From Larkinella rosea (GTDB lineage Bacteria; Bacteroidota; Bacteroidia; Cytophagales; Spirosomataceae): DNA of 64,000 nt. Where the stretch lies: positions 1,364,001-1,428,000 of the forward strand of contig NZ_RQJO01000008.1 in the NCBI RefSeq assembly GCF_003858635.1. The letters are read 5' to 3'. A model generated the notes under the pieces. It was not told the origin of the DNA and did no database searches. It was given only the letters and a program-made list of their open reading frames with translations. A program made the translations under genes and the position numbers. Positions 50,967 through 59,534 of this stretch are shown here, piece by piece (position 1 is the first letter of the stretch; the number at the start of each line of letters is the position of its first letter).

Positions 50967-52172
50967 TCAGAACAGCGGTTTTTTCTCGTTCAGTTTTTTC
51001 GCCCGCAGCAAGGCTTCCAGGTAATAATAATCGGCGTAAATCAGCGGCACATCGCGCTCAAACGTCTTCGCGCCGGTGCTGTGCAGGAGTAGAAAGCCGT
51101 GGTTTTTCCCGACGGGCGACGCATAATTTTTGGACAAACTGGCGATGATTTGATCGGCGTTTGTGCGGTATTTCGCATTCGCTGAACCGTATGTACTCAA
51201 TTCGTACAAAGCCGAAGCCATCACCGCTGCCGCCGACACGTCGCGCAGTTCATTCGGAATCGCTGGCGCGTCGAAATCGTAATACGGCACCAGATCGGTC
51301 GGCATTCGCGGGTGATTGAGCATAAAGCGGGCGATATCCCCGGCTTGTTTCAGAAACACCGGGTCTTTCGTTTCGCGGTAACAAACCGTATATCCGTACA
51401 ATCCCCAGGCTTGCCCCCGCGCCCAGGCCGACTCGTCGCTGAAGCCCTGGTGCGTGTTTTTCTTCAACACGTTTCCGGTCAGCGTGTCATAATCGACAAC
51501 GTGGTACGAACTGTGGTCGGGGCGGTAATGGTTTTTGATCGTCGTCCGGGCGTGTGTTACGGCAATCTTGTAAAACGTCGAATCGCCGGTCAGTCGGGTG
51601 GCCGCAAACAGCAGTTCCAGGTTCATCAGGTTGTCGATAATCACCGGACATTGCCAGACCTCCTGGTGGTGGTCCCACGATCGGATGATACCCGCCGTCG
51701 GCTTGAACCGCTTGCTTAACGTTCTGGCTCCCTGAATGATGACGTCGCGGTACGCCGGATCGTTGGTCAACCGAAAACCGTTGCCGTAACTCGTATACAG
51801 CTTGAAACCCATGTCGTGCGTACCGGCATTCCACTTTTCATTTTCCAGATTGGCGGTGAAAAACCGGGCCTGTTTTTTCCATTCCGGTTTGCCGGTGTAT
51901 TCGTAGAGGTACCACAACTCGCCCGGGAAAAAACCGCTCGTCCAGTCGCGGGCCGGCACCAGTTGCAAGGCACCGGATTCATCGAGCGTTCGGGGCGACA
52001 CAACGGGCGGTTTGTTGCCGACCGGTTTTTTATCGGCCGCAGTCACCTCGCTCAGCATCAGCCGGGTTTGCTGTTCGGCCTGCGTGAACAGGGACTTGAT
52101 TGACGTGGTTGGTATGAAGCTGATTGCCGGAATCAGTCCTAGAACGATAGCGGTTAGTTTACGGATTTTCAT
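50967..52172 (-). CDS. Glycoside hydrolase family 88 unsaturated uronyl hydrolase
   Basis: 401 residues with a signal or anchor segment (to about 25). The (alpha/alpha)6 barrel has the two GH88 catalytic Asp: D120 in GTHDMGFKLY and D180 in VIIDNLMNLELL. Around them lie DWTSGFFPGELWYLYEYTG and ARGQAWGLYGY, all typical. GH88 enzymes cleave the 4,5-unsaturated uronic acid left at the non-reducing end by polysaccharide lyases, through hydration of the double bond. The lyase-family gene upstream (52485) supplies such ends. Export implies work in the periplasm. A family A repeat lies seven nt before the start codon. Confidence 0.93.
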   Translation of the reverse strand: MKIRKLTAIVLGLIPAISFIPTTSIKSLFTQAEQQTRLMLSEVTAADKKPVGNKPPVVSPRTLDESGALQLVPARDWTSGFFPGELWYLYEYTGKPEWKKQARFFTANLENEKWNAGTHDMGFKLYTSYGNGFRLTNDPAYRDVIIQGARTLSKRFKPTAGIIRSWDHHQEVWQCPVIIDNLMNLELLFAATRLTGDSTFYKIAVTHARTTIKNHYRPDHSSYHVVDYDTLTGNVLKKNTHQGFSDESAWARGQAWGLYGYTVCYRETKDPVFLKQAGDIARFMLNHPRMPTDLVPYYDFDAPAIPNELRDVSAAAVMASALYELSTYGSANAKYRTNADQIIASLSKNYASPVGKNHGFLLLHSTGAKTFERDVPLIYADYYYLEALLRAKKLNEKKPLF

Positions 52173-52178
52173 TTTTTA

Positions 52179-52218
52179 ACGTACCCACGGACCGGCGGGA
52201 GGCCCCGTTTAGTCCGTG
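52179..52218. repeat. Dispersed palindrome family A, split variant
   Basis: GTACCCACGGAC, a GC-rich insert, then GTTTAGTCCGTG: the same split form as the right arm at 6226-6261. It lies in the 5' leader of the GH88 gene. Confidence 0.75.
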
Positions 52219-52295
52219 AGCAATTTGTGTAGATTTAAAATGAAGAATTAATGTAAATGGTGTCTTGGTTATCAGTGGATAGTGAGTTTGTTAAG

Positions 52296-52449
52296 CACCA
52301 TAGGTGCGAAATATTTGTAGTAAAGTAGATTTCACTAGTTCGCCCGCGTGCCGTCAGGTACGCAATTAGCAAGGTGTTGCGTACCTGACGGCACGCGGGC
52401 GGATTATAAATATTTCCTAATTCTACAAACATTCGACCGCTACGCGGTC
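52296..52449. repeat. MITE-like element, family C
   Basis: Outer arms have GCGAAATATTTGTAG (left, 52296-52320) and CTACAAACATTCG (right, 52423-52449). Nested inside is a perfect 25-bp hairpin (52341-52365 with 52377-52401; GCCGTCAGGTACGC words). It fills the 312-nt gap between lyase and GH88 genes together with the family A copy; nothing else is seen there. Confidence 0.85.
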
Positions 52450-52484
52450 AGTAAGTTGGCACCTCATAACTTTCTAAAACTCCT

Positions 52485-53660
52485 TTAGAGCCAGATGACC
52501 GGATTTCGGATGGGCAGATTTCTTAACACTTCCTCGACCTGCGGATCGTGGTCCAGTTTTTTCCAGGTCGTCAGCCAATCTGCCTGGTTGAAAGCCACCG
52601 CGCCGAAAACCAGAAACGGATGCGCTACCGGCCAGTCGTTCCAGTACATCACGTCTGGTTTCAACGGCCAGCGCGACTTGTCCTGAACAAACGGATATAA
52701 ATAGGTGATGCCCTGCCGGATGCCGCGCCCGTCGGCGGTTTGGTACGTCCAGAGGTTGTCGGTTGGGGTGGATAAAATCTGACAGATCATCGTCATGGCG
52801 TCGAGGTTGAAGAGCGAATACCCGTACGGTTTGGTCCGGCGCAATTCCAGCGGAAAGCTGCCGTCGGCGGCCATCTGGTCGGGGAGGAGCACGTTTTTGT
52901 AGCGGTTTCGGCAAAAAACCAGCAGCGAGTCGTTTTTCGTCAGTTTGGCAAATACCGCCACCTGCATCACCCAGCAGGTTCCGTGGTTGTTTTTTGCATT
53001 CATTTCATCTCTGCCGTACGGATGCGTCGTCAGCCAGTTCAGGTAATCGGCAAACCACTGGCGAATGGCAGCCACCGCTTTTCGATCAGCACTTTTGGCT
53101 TTTTCCATGACCTGCAATCCCTGCGCCACTTCCATCAGGTGAATGGTATCGATGATGCCGATGCCCCGGCCCGTTGCGCGCCCTTTGATGGCCTGCGTAT
53201 ACAGCAACGACGGATTCATGCGCGTGGCCGGATCGACAAACCAGGCGTTGAGGTGTCGGAAAGCCTGCCGGGCGAATCGTTCATCTTTCGTAATCACATA
53301 CGCTGACGCCAGTGCGCCCACAATCCGGCTGAACCGAATCATGGCCTGGCGGTGGGCCACAAAATTACCGGGATTCGTCAAACCGTCGCGCTGGATGTAC
53401 GGCCCCTGGGGGTTGGTCGAATCCGGCCACCAGTAATCGCCTTCCGAGAAAAAATCGTGCGGACCGCCCGCGCTCCGGGGCGACGTCTGTGCCGTCACGG
53501 TGACCGGTTCCTGCTGCATCGCCCAACGCGCTTCCGCCAGAATGTGGGATTTCAGTGTAGCGGCAATGGCGGTTTTCAGTGAACCGGGCGTCGGTGATTG
53601 TCCTCGGCCGGCCAGACCGTGGCACAGAAAAACCGTGAGAAGGAAAAACCGTGTTTGCAT
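52485..53660 (-). CDS. Alginate-lyase-family polysaccharide lyase
   Basis: 391 residues from ATG 53660. A signal peptide ends near residue 21 (HGLAGRGQ). The alpha/alpha toroid of the alginate_lyase family (PF05426 type) is shown by HDFFSEGDYWWPDSTNP, then NAKNNHGTCWVMQV (Asn/His catalytic region, near 230) and ELRRTKPYGYSLFNLDAM (Arg/Tyr, near 285). Relatives include PL5 alginate lyases and PL38-like glucuronan lyases, so the substrate is a polyuronide but not surely alginate. It would feed the GH88 enzyme. It diverges from the susC gene at 54088. Confidence 0.87.
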   Translation of the reverse strand: MQTRFFLLTVFLCHGLAGRGQSPTPGSLKTAIAATLKSHILAEARWAMQQEPVTVTAQTSPRSAGGPHDFFSEGDYWWPDSTNPQGPYIQRDGLTNPGNFVAHRQAMIRFSRIVGALASAYVITKDERFARQAFRHLNAWFVDPATRMNPSLLYTQAIKGRATGRGIGIIDTIHLMEVAQGLQVMEKAKSADRKAVAAIRQWFADYLNWLTTHPYGRDEMNAKNNHGTCWVMQVAVFAKLTKNDSLLVFCRNRYKNVLLPDQMAADGSFPLELRRTKPYGYSLFNLDAMTMICQILSTPTDNLWTYQTADGRGIRQGITYLYPFVQDKSRWPLKPDVMYWNDWPVAHPFLVFGAVAFNQADWLTTWKKLDHDPQVEEVLRNLPIRNPVIWL

Positions 53661-53722
53661 TGGACTAAGTTGGGAAGCATGAACTGGTAACGGCACCCCA
53701 AAACCGGGTGGTGCGACCGAAA

Positions 53723-53818
53723 TTAGAGAAATATCGAAAGCAAATACAGCAACAACGAGACGAGCAGCGTAATGGACCCGACTTCGGCCAGGATGATGAT
53801 GAATCTGTTTTTTCTCAC
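53723..53818 (-). CDS. Predicted 31-residue single-pass membrane peptide
   Basis: A GTG-initiated frame of 31 codons plus TAA. The product begins MRKNRF and then is almost wholly hydrophobic (residues 7-31, ending LLYLLSIFL), a single membrane helix with positive N-terminus. AAGGAAAG lies about 10 nt upstream as a ribosome site. It stands 62 nt before the lyase gene on the same strand, within the divergent promoter region of the polyuronide locus. It may be a real small protein or chance; I favour real because of the complete helix and ribosome site. Confidence 0.45.
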   Translation of the reverse strand: MRKNRFIIILAEVGSITLLVSLLLYLLSIFL

Positions 53819-53895
53819 GAATTGCTCTTTCCTTTTGGAAAGTGCAAGTTTAAGTATACCCTGATTTTTTCGGATGCGGTTTTTTGATCAAAAAA

Positions 53896-53951
53896 GTGGA
53901 CAAACCGTTCGGGAGTGTGAAAAACCGTTCAAAGAGGTGGACAAACCGTTC
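53896..53951. promoter_or_regulatory. Three direct repeats phased at 20-21 bp before SusC
   Basis: GTGGACAAACCGTTC at 53896, a weaker GTGAAAAACCGTTC ending 53930, and GTGGACAAACCGTTC ending 53951. The shared AAACCGTTC starts at 53902, 53922 and 53943. About two helical turns apart, they are typical tandem sites for an AraC-type regulator such as the HTCS at 43093. The 427-nt gap (53661-54087) holds otherwise only the small ORF. Confidence 0.65.
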
Positions 53952-54087
53952 GATTTAGATTATTCCGTCATTTTATAGGCTCCTGCCCATTATTATTGCT
54001 TTAGAAAATTGACAAATCGGCTTTTTAACCCAATCAACAATCCTGTTTGAGTCGATGGCATCAGGTATCCTACTAGTCAAAAATCCT

Positions 54088-57000
54088 ATGAAAAAAAATG
54101 GTATTTATGCCAGCCGGTGGTTCTGGATCGCCTTACTGATTTGCTTTCAGTTGCCAGTTCTGCTGATGGCGCAGCAAACCGCTCCGGTTTCCGGACGAGT
54201 AACCGGAACCGGGGGCGATGCGATTCCCGGCGCAAACGTAGTCGTGAAAGGAACCACGACCGGAACGTCCACCGACGCGCAGGGTCGGTTTAGCCTGAAC
54301 GCGCCTTCCGACGGAACGCTGGTGATTTCGTCGCTGGGATTTGCCTCCCTGGAAGTGAACATTGGCGGTCGGAGTCAACTCACGGTGACGCTGGCGGAAG
54401 ATCAGAAGGCGCTGGAAGAAGTGGTAGTGGTGGGGTACGGAACGCAGCGGAAAAGTGACGTAACCGGTTCGCTGTCTTCGGTAACTTCGAAAGACATTAA
54501 GGCCGTGCCGGTGACGGGCGTCGGTCAGGCGCTGCAGGGCCGGGCGGCCGGGGTGCAGGTAACGCAGGCATCCAACGCGCCGGGCGGTGGGGTAACGATC
54601 CGGATTCGGGGCGGCAATTCCATCAATGCCGGAAACGAGCCGCTCTACGTCATCGACGGTTTTCCGGTGTACAACGAAAGCGGAGCGAACCTCAATCCGA
54701 ACGACATCGAGTCGATGGAAATCCTGAAAGATGCGTCGGCGACGGCCATTTACGGCTCACGGGGTGCCAATGGCGTGGTACTGATCACGACCAAACGCGG
54801 CAAATCCGGCCAGAACCGCATCGAATTTGAGACGTATTACGGGATTCAGCAGGTGCGGAAAAAACTGCCAATGCTGAATGCGACCGAATATGCCACATTG
54901 GTTAACGAAGCTAACACAAACGTCGGTCGCGCACCGGTTTTTACGCAGGAGCAAATCGCCGGTTTTGGCGCGGGAACCAACTGGCAGGACGAAATTTTCC
55001 GGGAAGCGCCGATTCAGAACTATCAGTTGACAGCCTCGGGCGGTTCGGACAAAACGCGGTATGCGGTTTCGGCCAATTACCTGAACCAACAGGGCGTCAT
55101 CATCAATTCCAAATACGACCGGGCGTCGTTTCGGTTCAATTTTGACCACAAGATCAACGACCGGTTCAACATTGGAACCAGCCTGAACGTGATCCGGAGC
55201 CGCAACAACGCCGTTCCGACGGACGCGGACGGCGGAACGAGCGGAACGGTGGTCTACAGCGCGCTGAATTTTTCACCCACCCAGCCGGTTCGCAATCCGG
55301 ACGGAACGTTGGTGGTTTTCAACACGCCGGGACGCATTCAGATTGGCAGCCCGGTGGCGCAGGCACTGGGAACGTATAACCTTACCGTTGGTACGCGGAT
55401 GATTGGGAGCGTCTTTGCCGACTATAAAATCATTCCCGGTTTGACGTTCCGCACGAGTTTTGGTGCCGATGTGAATTATTCCAAACGCAGCCTTTATCTG
55501 TCGCGGAATACCGCAACGGGAACGCAATTGAGCGGCCAGGCGTCGATCATCAACAACCAGTCGTCGACCTGGCTGAACGAGAATACGCTGACCTACAACA
55601 AGACGTTCGGTAATGTCCACAACCTGACGTTGCTGGCCGGTTATACGATGCAGGGAAACCGGTTTGAAAGCGTCGAGGCCCGTTCGCAGGGATTTGCCAA
55701 TGATATTCTGACCTACGAAAACCTGGGCTCGGCGTCGACAGCGCTGGTTCCGGCTTCCTCGGCCAGCAACTGGCAGCTCAACTCGTACATCGGTCGCGCC
55801 AATTATGATTATTCCGGTAAATACCTGCTGACGGCGACGGTTCGGGCCGATGGTTCGTCGCGGTTTGGCGCCAGCAACAAGTGGGCGGTTTTTCCATCGG
55901 CTTCGGTGGCCTGGCGGTTATCGGAAGAGGATTTTCTGAAAGGAAACCGCGTCGTCAACGACCTGAAACTGCGGGTGAGCTACGGTTTGAGCGGCAATCA
56001 GGAAATCACGCAGTATCAGTCGCTGGCGACCCTGGGCACGCAGAATGCCAATTTCAACAATACCGTAGTGATCGGCATCGGGCCGTCGCGCGTGGCCAAT
56101 CCCGATTTGCGCTGGGAAACCACGGCGCAGGCGGATGTGGGGATCGACGTCGGTTTGCTGAGCAACCGGATCACGCTGACGGCGGATTATTACAACAAGA
56201 AAACCACCGATCTGCTGCTGTCGGTGCCGCTGCCGTATGTTTCGGGGTACGCGTCGGCGCTGCAAAATCTGGGCAGTATCCGGAATCAGGGGTTTGAACT
56301 GGGCATCAATTCGACCAACCTAAACGGCGCTTTCAAGTGGACGACGGCGTTCAACATTGCCGCCAACCGCAACAAAGTGCTCAATCTGGGCGATCAGACG
56401 GAGTTTGCGTCGGGCGACGCCAGCGGCCATTTACAACTTCCGAATTCCGGTCTGGTGCGGGTGGGCGAGCAGATTGGCTTGTTCTACGGCTATCAGTCGA
56501 GCGGTATTTTTCAAACCCAGGCCGAAGTGGACGGCTCGGCGCAGAAAACCGCTAAACCGGGCGACCGGCGTTACGTGGACCAGAACGGCGACGGCGCCAT
56601 CAACGCCAGCGACCGCGTAATTCTGGGCTACGCCCAACCGAAATTCTACGGCGGTCTGACCAATACGTTTTCGTATAAAGGCGTCGAACTGAGCATTTTC
56701 ATGCAGGGAACGTCCGGCAACAGCATTTTCAACATCAACCGGTTTGAGCAGGAATCCCTGACGGGCGTGAGCAATCAGTCGGCGGAAACACTGAATCGCT
56801 GGACCCCGACGAATCCGAGCAACACGATCCCGCGCGCCAACGCCGTTGGAAATGCGTACGTGCTGTCGAGCCGCCAGATCGAAGACGGGTCGTACCTGCG
56901 GGTGAAAAACATCAATTTGTCGTACACGCTGCCGTCGTCGCTGGTCAGTAAAGCCAAACTGTATAACGTGAAAGTGTACGTCAGCGCGCAGAACTGGATT

Positions 57001-57132
57001 ACGTTCACGAAATACACCGGTTTTGATCCGGAAGTAAACCGGTTTGGACAAAGTACGCTGAGCCAGGGGAGCGACTACGGGAGTTATCCGGGCAATAAAA
57101 TGATGCTGGTTGGACTGAACATTGGACTCTAA
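54088..57132 (+). CDS. SusC/RagA-type TonB-dependent transporter (no STN domain)
   Basis: 1014 residues from ATG 54088; ATG 54055 is possible but adds residues before the signal peptide. Signal peptide to about 29 (LLICFQLPVLLMAQQ). Carboxypeptidase-D-like domain (about 33-105; VSGRVTGTGGDAIPGANVVV), the SusC-linked segment EEVVVVGYGTQRKSDVTGS, plug (about 115-235; LYVIDGFPVYN) and barrel to the C-terminus, ending in an aromatic/Leu-rich strand. Unlike the 30901 transporter it lacks STN, so it is not FecR-coupled; the phased repeats upstream suggest HTCS or AraC control. Imports products of the lyase/GH88/esterase side. Confidence 0.95.
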   Translation: MKKNGIYASRWFWIALLICFQLPVLLMAQQTAPVSGRVTGTGGDAIPGANVVVKGTTTGTSTDAQGRFSLNAPSDGTLVISSLGFASLEVNIGGRSQLTVTLAEDQKALEEVVVVGYGTQRKSDVTGSLSSVTSKDIKAVPVTGVGQALQGRAAGVQVTQASNAPGGGVTIRIRGGNSINAGNEPLYVIDGFPVYNESGANLNPNDIESMEILKDASATAIYGSRGANGVVLITTKRGKSGQNRIEFETYYGIQQVRKKLPMLNATEYATLVNEANTNVGRAPVFTQEQIAGFGAGTNWQDEIFREAPIQNYQLTASGGSDKTRYAVSANYLNQQGVIINSKYDRASFRFNFDHKINDRFNIGTSLNVIRSRNNAVPTDADGGTSGTVVYSALNFSPTQPVRNPDGTLVVFNTPGRIQIGSPVAQALGTYNLTVGTRMIGSVFADYKIIPGLTFRTSFGADVNYSKRSLYLSRNTATGTQLSGQASIINNQSSTWLNENTLTYNKTFGNVHNLTLLAGYTMQGNRFESVEARSQGFANDILTYENLGSASTALVPASSASNWQLNSYIGRANYDYSGKYLLTATVRADGSSRFGASNKWAVFPSASVAWRLSEEDFLKGNRVVNDLKLRVSYGLSGNQEITQYQSLATLGTQNANFNNTVVIGIGPSRVANPDLRWETTAQADVGIDVGLLSNRITLTADYYNKKTTDLLLSVPLPYVSGYASALQNLGSIRNQGFELGINSTNLNGAFKWTTAFNIAANRNKVLNLGDQTEFASGDASGHLQLPNSGLVRVGEQIGLFYGYQSSGIFQTQAEVDGSAQKTAKPGDRRYVDQNGDGAINASDRVILGYAQPKFYGGLTNTFSYKGVELSIFMQGTSGNSIFNINRFEQESLTGVSNQSAETLNRWTPTNPSNTIPRANAVGNAYVLSSRQIEDGSYLRVKNINLSYTLPSSLVSKAKLYNVKVYVSAQNWITFTKYTGFDPEVNRFGQSTLSQGSDYGSYPGNKMMLVGLNIGL

Positions 57133-57157
57133 TCGGTTCTAAACCTTTTGTAAGATC

Positions 57158-58597
57158 ATGAAAATCAAGAATATCCTTGCTAGTGCCGCATTGGCTTTCG
57201 GACTCGGAGCGTGTTCGCTGGAAGAAACGCCCCCGTCGTCGCTGGCTCCGGTCAATTTTTATACGAACGCGAACGATGCCACGGCAGCCGTCAATGCGGT
57301 TTACGACATTGCCAATCAGGTGGGCGACCAGAGCCGGAATTTCATCATCATGGGCGATCTGCCGTCGGATGATATGGACCCGTTGCTGAATAACGCCGAC
57401 CGGGTGCAGCTCTGGAGTTTCCAGACCATTGCAACGAATAGCGTGGTGGCGCAAACCTGGCAGGTGATTTACCAGGGCATCAACCGGGCCAACACCGCCA
57501 TCGACCGGATTCCGGGGATTTCGATGGACGAAACGTTGAAAAAACGGCTGATCGGCGAAGCGAAATTCCTGCGGGCCTACTACTACTTCTACCTCGTGCG
57601 CTGGTACGGCGGAGTGCCGCTGATGCTGACCGAAACCCAGTCGCTGAGCGCCGGAAAAGATGTAGCTCGCGCCAGTGCGGATGAGACGTATACGCAAATC
57701 ATCAAAGATCTAACCGAAGCCGAAACTGCCTTGCCGGACAAATTCACCGGGGCTGATCTGGGTCGCGTGACAGCCGGAGCTGCCAAAGCGATGCTGGCGC
57801 GGGTTTATTTGACCCGCAAGGATTTTCCGAACGCCCGCACCAAGGCCAAAGAGGTGATCGATAATGCCGCGAAATACGGGTACGGTTTATTCGACAAATA
57901 CATCGACGTGTTCGCGATTTCCAATAAAAATGGCAAGGAATCGGTTTTCGAGATTCAGTTTGTCGGCGGTGGCAGCGGGCAGGGAAGCGGCATGGTGACG
58001 TATTTTGCGCCCGAAAACTCACCGATTACCGGCCGCGGTTTTGGGTCATTTATCCCGACGATGGATTTATACAACAGCTTCAAAACCGGTGACAAACGAA
58101 AAGAACTGTTCATCAATTCGTACGTCGATGGCGCCGGGAAAACCGTCAATACCTTCCAGCACTTCAACAAATACGTCGATCCGGCGGCCAAGGCGTTTGG
58201 CGATGCAAATAATAATTTCCCGATCATTCGCTACGCCGATGTATTGATGATGTTTGCCGAAGCCGAGAACGAAATCAGCGGCCCGACGGCTGCGGCTCTG
58301 GATGCGATCAATCCCGTTCGTCGCCGGGCGTTCGGCTTTCCGTTAACGGGCGCTTCATCGGCCGATTTCACGGCGGCTTTGACGAAGGACGCGTTCCGGC
58401 AGGCCATTTGGGACGAACGGCGCTGGGAGTTCAACGCTGAAGGCCACCGCTGGTTCGATCTGGTGCGGACCGACCGGCTGGTGCCGCTACTGAAAGCAAA
58501 AGGCAAAACCAATATCACCGAAACGCACAAGCTGTATCCTATTCCGCAGCGCGAACGCGATCTGAACCCGAAGCTGACGCAGAATCCGGGGTATTAA
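57158..58597 (+). CDS. SusD/RagB-type surface lipoprotein
   Basis: 479 residues. Lipobox LGAC19 followed by SLEETPPS. Canonical RagB/SusD features: FYTNANDATAAVNAVYD, the INRANTAIDRIPGI helix, EAKFLRAYYYFYLVRWYGGVPL, and the C-terminal IWDERRWEFNAEGHRWFDLVRT with YPIPQRERDLNPKLTQNPGY. It caps the SusC transporter 25 nt upstream and captures glycan at the surface. This is the standard SusD type, in contrast to the SusD-like_2 type at 34522. Confidence 0.95.
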   Translation: MKIKNILASAALAFGLGACSLEETPPSSLAPVNFYTNANDATAAVNAVYDIANQVGDQSRNFIIMGDLPSDDMDPLLNNADRVQLWSFQTIATNSVVAQTWQVIYQGINRANTAIDRIPGISMDETLKKRLIGEAKFLRAYYYFYLVRWYGGVPLMLTETQSLSAGKDVARASADETYTQIIKDLTEAETALPDKFTGADLGRVTAGAAKAMLARVYLTRKDFPNARTKAKEVIDNAAKYGYGLFDKYIDVFAISNKNGKESVFEIQFVGGGSGQGSGMVTYFAPENSPITGRGFGSFIPTMDLYNSFKTGDKRKELFINSYVDGAGKTVNTFQHFNKYVDPAAKAFGDANNNFPIIRYADVLMMFAEAENEISGPTAAALDAINPVRRRAFGFPLTGASSADFTAALTKDAFRQAIWDERRWEFNAEGHRWFDLVRTDRLVPLLKAKGKTNITETHKLYPIPQRERDLNPKLTQNPGY

Positions 58598-58600
58598 ATT

Positions 58601-58673
58601 TTGAAATGTAAAATGAGAAATGGAAAAGTGTCTGGCAATCCGGCCACTTTTCCATTTCTCATTTTACATTCAA
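58601..58673. repeat. Intergenic long-arm inverted repeat (AATGTAAAATGAGAAATGG type)
   Basis: Arms 58601-58630 and 58645-58673 pair perfectly over 26 nt plus a bulged base. It begins four nt after the susD stop and ends 12 nt before the stop of the convergent gene, so it may serve as a two-way terminator. Confidence 0.88.
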
Positions 58674-58684
58674 AAGCTCTCCTT

Positions 58685-59446
58685 TCAAAACGAATAATGC
58701 ACGCCTTTCGGCAGCGCTTCAACCGCCAGTTTCATCCACGTTCCGTTGATCTTGATGACGACGATATTATTGTCTTTGTCGTAAAAGATTGTGCCGTTTT
58801 CGCTGTTTTTTAGTTCCTGATAATTCACGTGTTTCGCATCTTCTGCGTAGTTGGTTTCCGCATCGGCGACCGGTTTTTCCGCCAGAATATTGTCGCGTCC
58901 GATATTCCCCAGCGTCAGGGCATTGGTCATTTTTAGCGAACCGTAAAAAACGGCTTTATCCCGGCTGAATAAAAAAGAATGTTGTCGTACGTCCGAGCCG
59001 ATTTTGAACCAGTTATAAGCCGGTTCGGCGTGCGTATAAACCGTGCTGTAATAATAAAGTTCGGCGACCGGTTTTTCCTCTTCCGTGTGTTTATTCACCA
59101 GCATTGTGATGCGGGATTTGTCGTCTCTGGCGTAGCCTTCAAACACGTGGTAGCCCCAGCGTTTGCGGTTCCGCTCGTTTTCATTGCCCCGCACCTGAAT
59201 CATAAACGGCGTACTTAAAATCCCGTTGACGGTCGTATACATCGGCGTGATTTGCGGGTTAAATCCAAAATTATAGCCGCGTTCTTTCCAGCGGTTCCAG
59301 GTTGTATCGACATCCGACGAAAGCTCCAGCCGTTTGAAGGCCGACCGTTCCGAACCCGGAATCAGTTTTAAATAGTCCGTCGAATTTTGGGCGATGACCG
59401 GATTGATCAACAGAGCAAGACCGAAAAATAATAGGGCGGTTTTCAT
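58685..59446 (-). CDS. Exported hypothetical protein
   Basis: 253 residues from ATG 59446. Signal peptide MKTALLFFGLALLINPVIAQ. The mature part is about 230 residues with many aromatic and charged residues and strand-like stretches (RWGYHVFEGYARDDKSRITMLV read as strands, VAELYYYSTVYTHAEPAYNWFKIG, GTIFYDKDNNIVVIKINGTWMKLAVEALP). I recognise no family. The end, with NNIVVIKINGTWMKLAV, resembles a small beta domain. Periplasmic or surface. It lies convergent to susD and divergent to nhaA; no operon link seen. Confidence 0.75.
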   Translation of the reverse strand: MKTALLFFGLALLINPVIAQNSTDYLKLIPGSERSAFKRLELSSDVDTTWNRWKERGYNFGFNPQITPMYTTVNGILSTPFMIQVRGNENERNRKRWGYHVFEGYARDDKSRITMLVNKHTEEEKPVAELYYYSTVYTHAEPAYNWFKIGSDVRQHSFLFSRDKAVFYGSLKMTNALTLGNIGRDNILAEKPVADAETNYAEDAKHVNYQELKNSENGTIFYDKDNNIVVIKINGTWMKLAVEALPKGVHYSF

Positions 59447-59534
59447 GCGGAATAGAAAATGGATTAAATGCTGAGGGGAATGTTGCAAGGTAAAATCAAA
59501 TCGGTGGATTCGGACGACCGGTTTTCATTTCCCG

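Noticed and set aside
53896-53951. Three short repeats as a CRISPR array
   Set aside because: Spacers would be only about 5 nt, the middle copy is degenerate, and no cas gene is present; phased operator sites explain it better.
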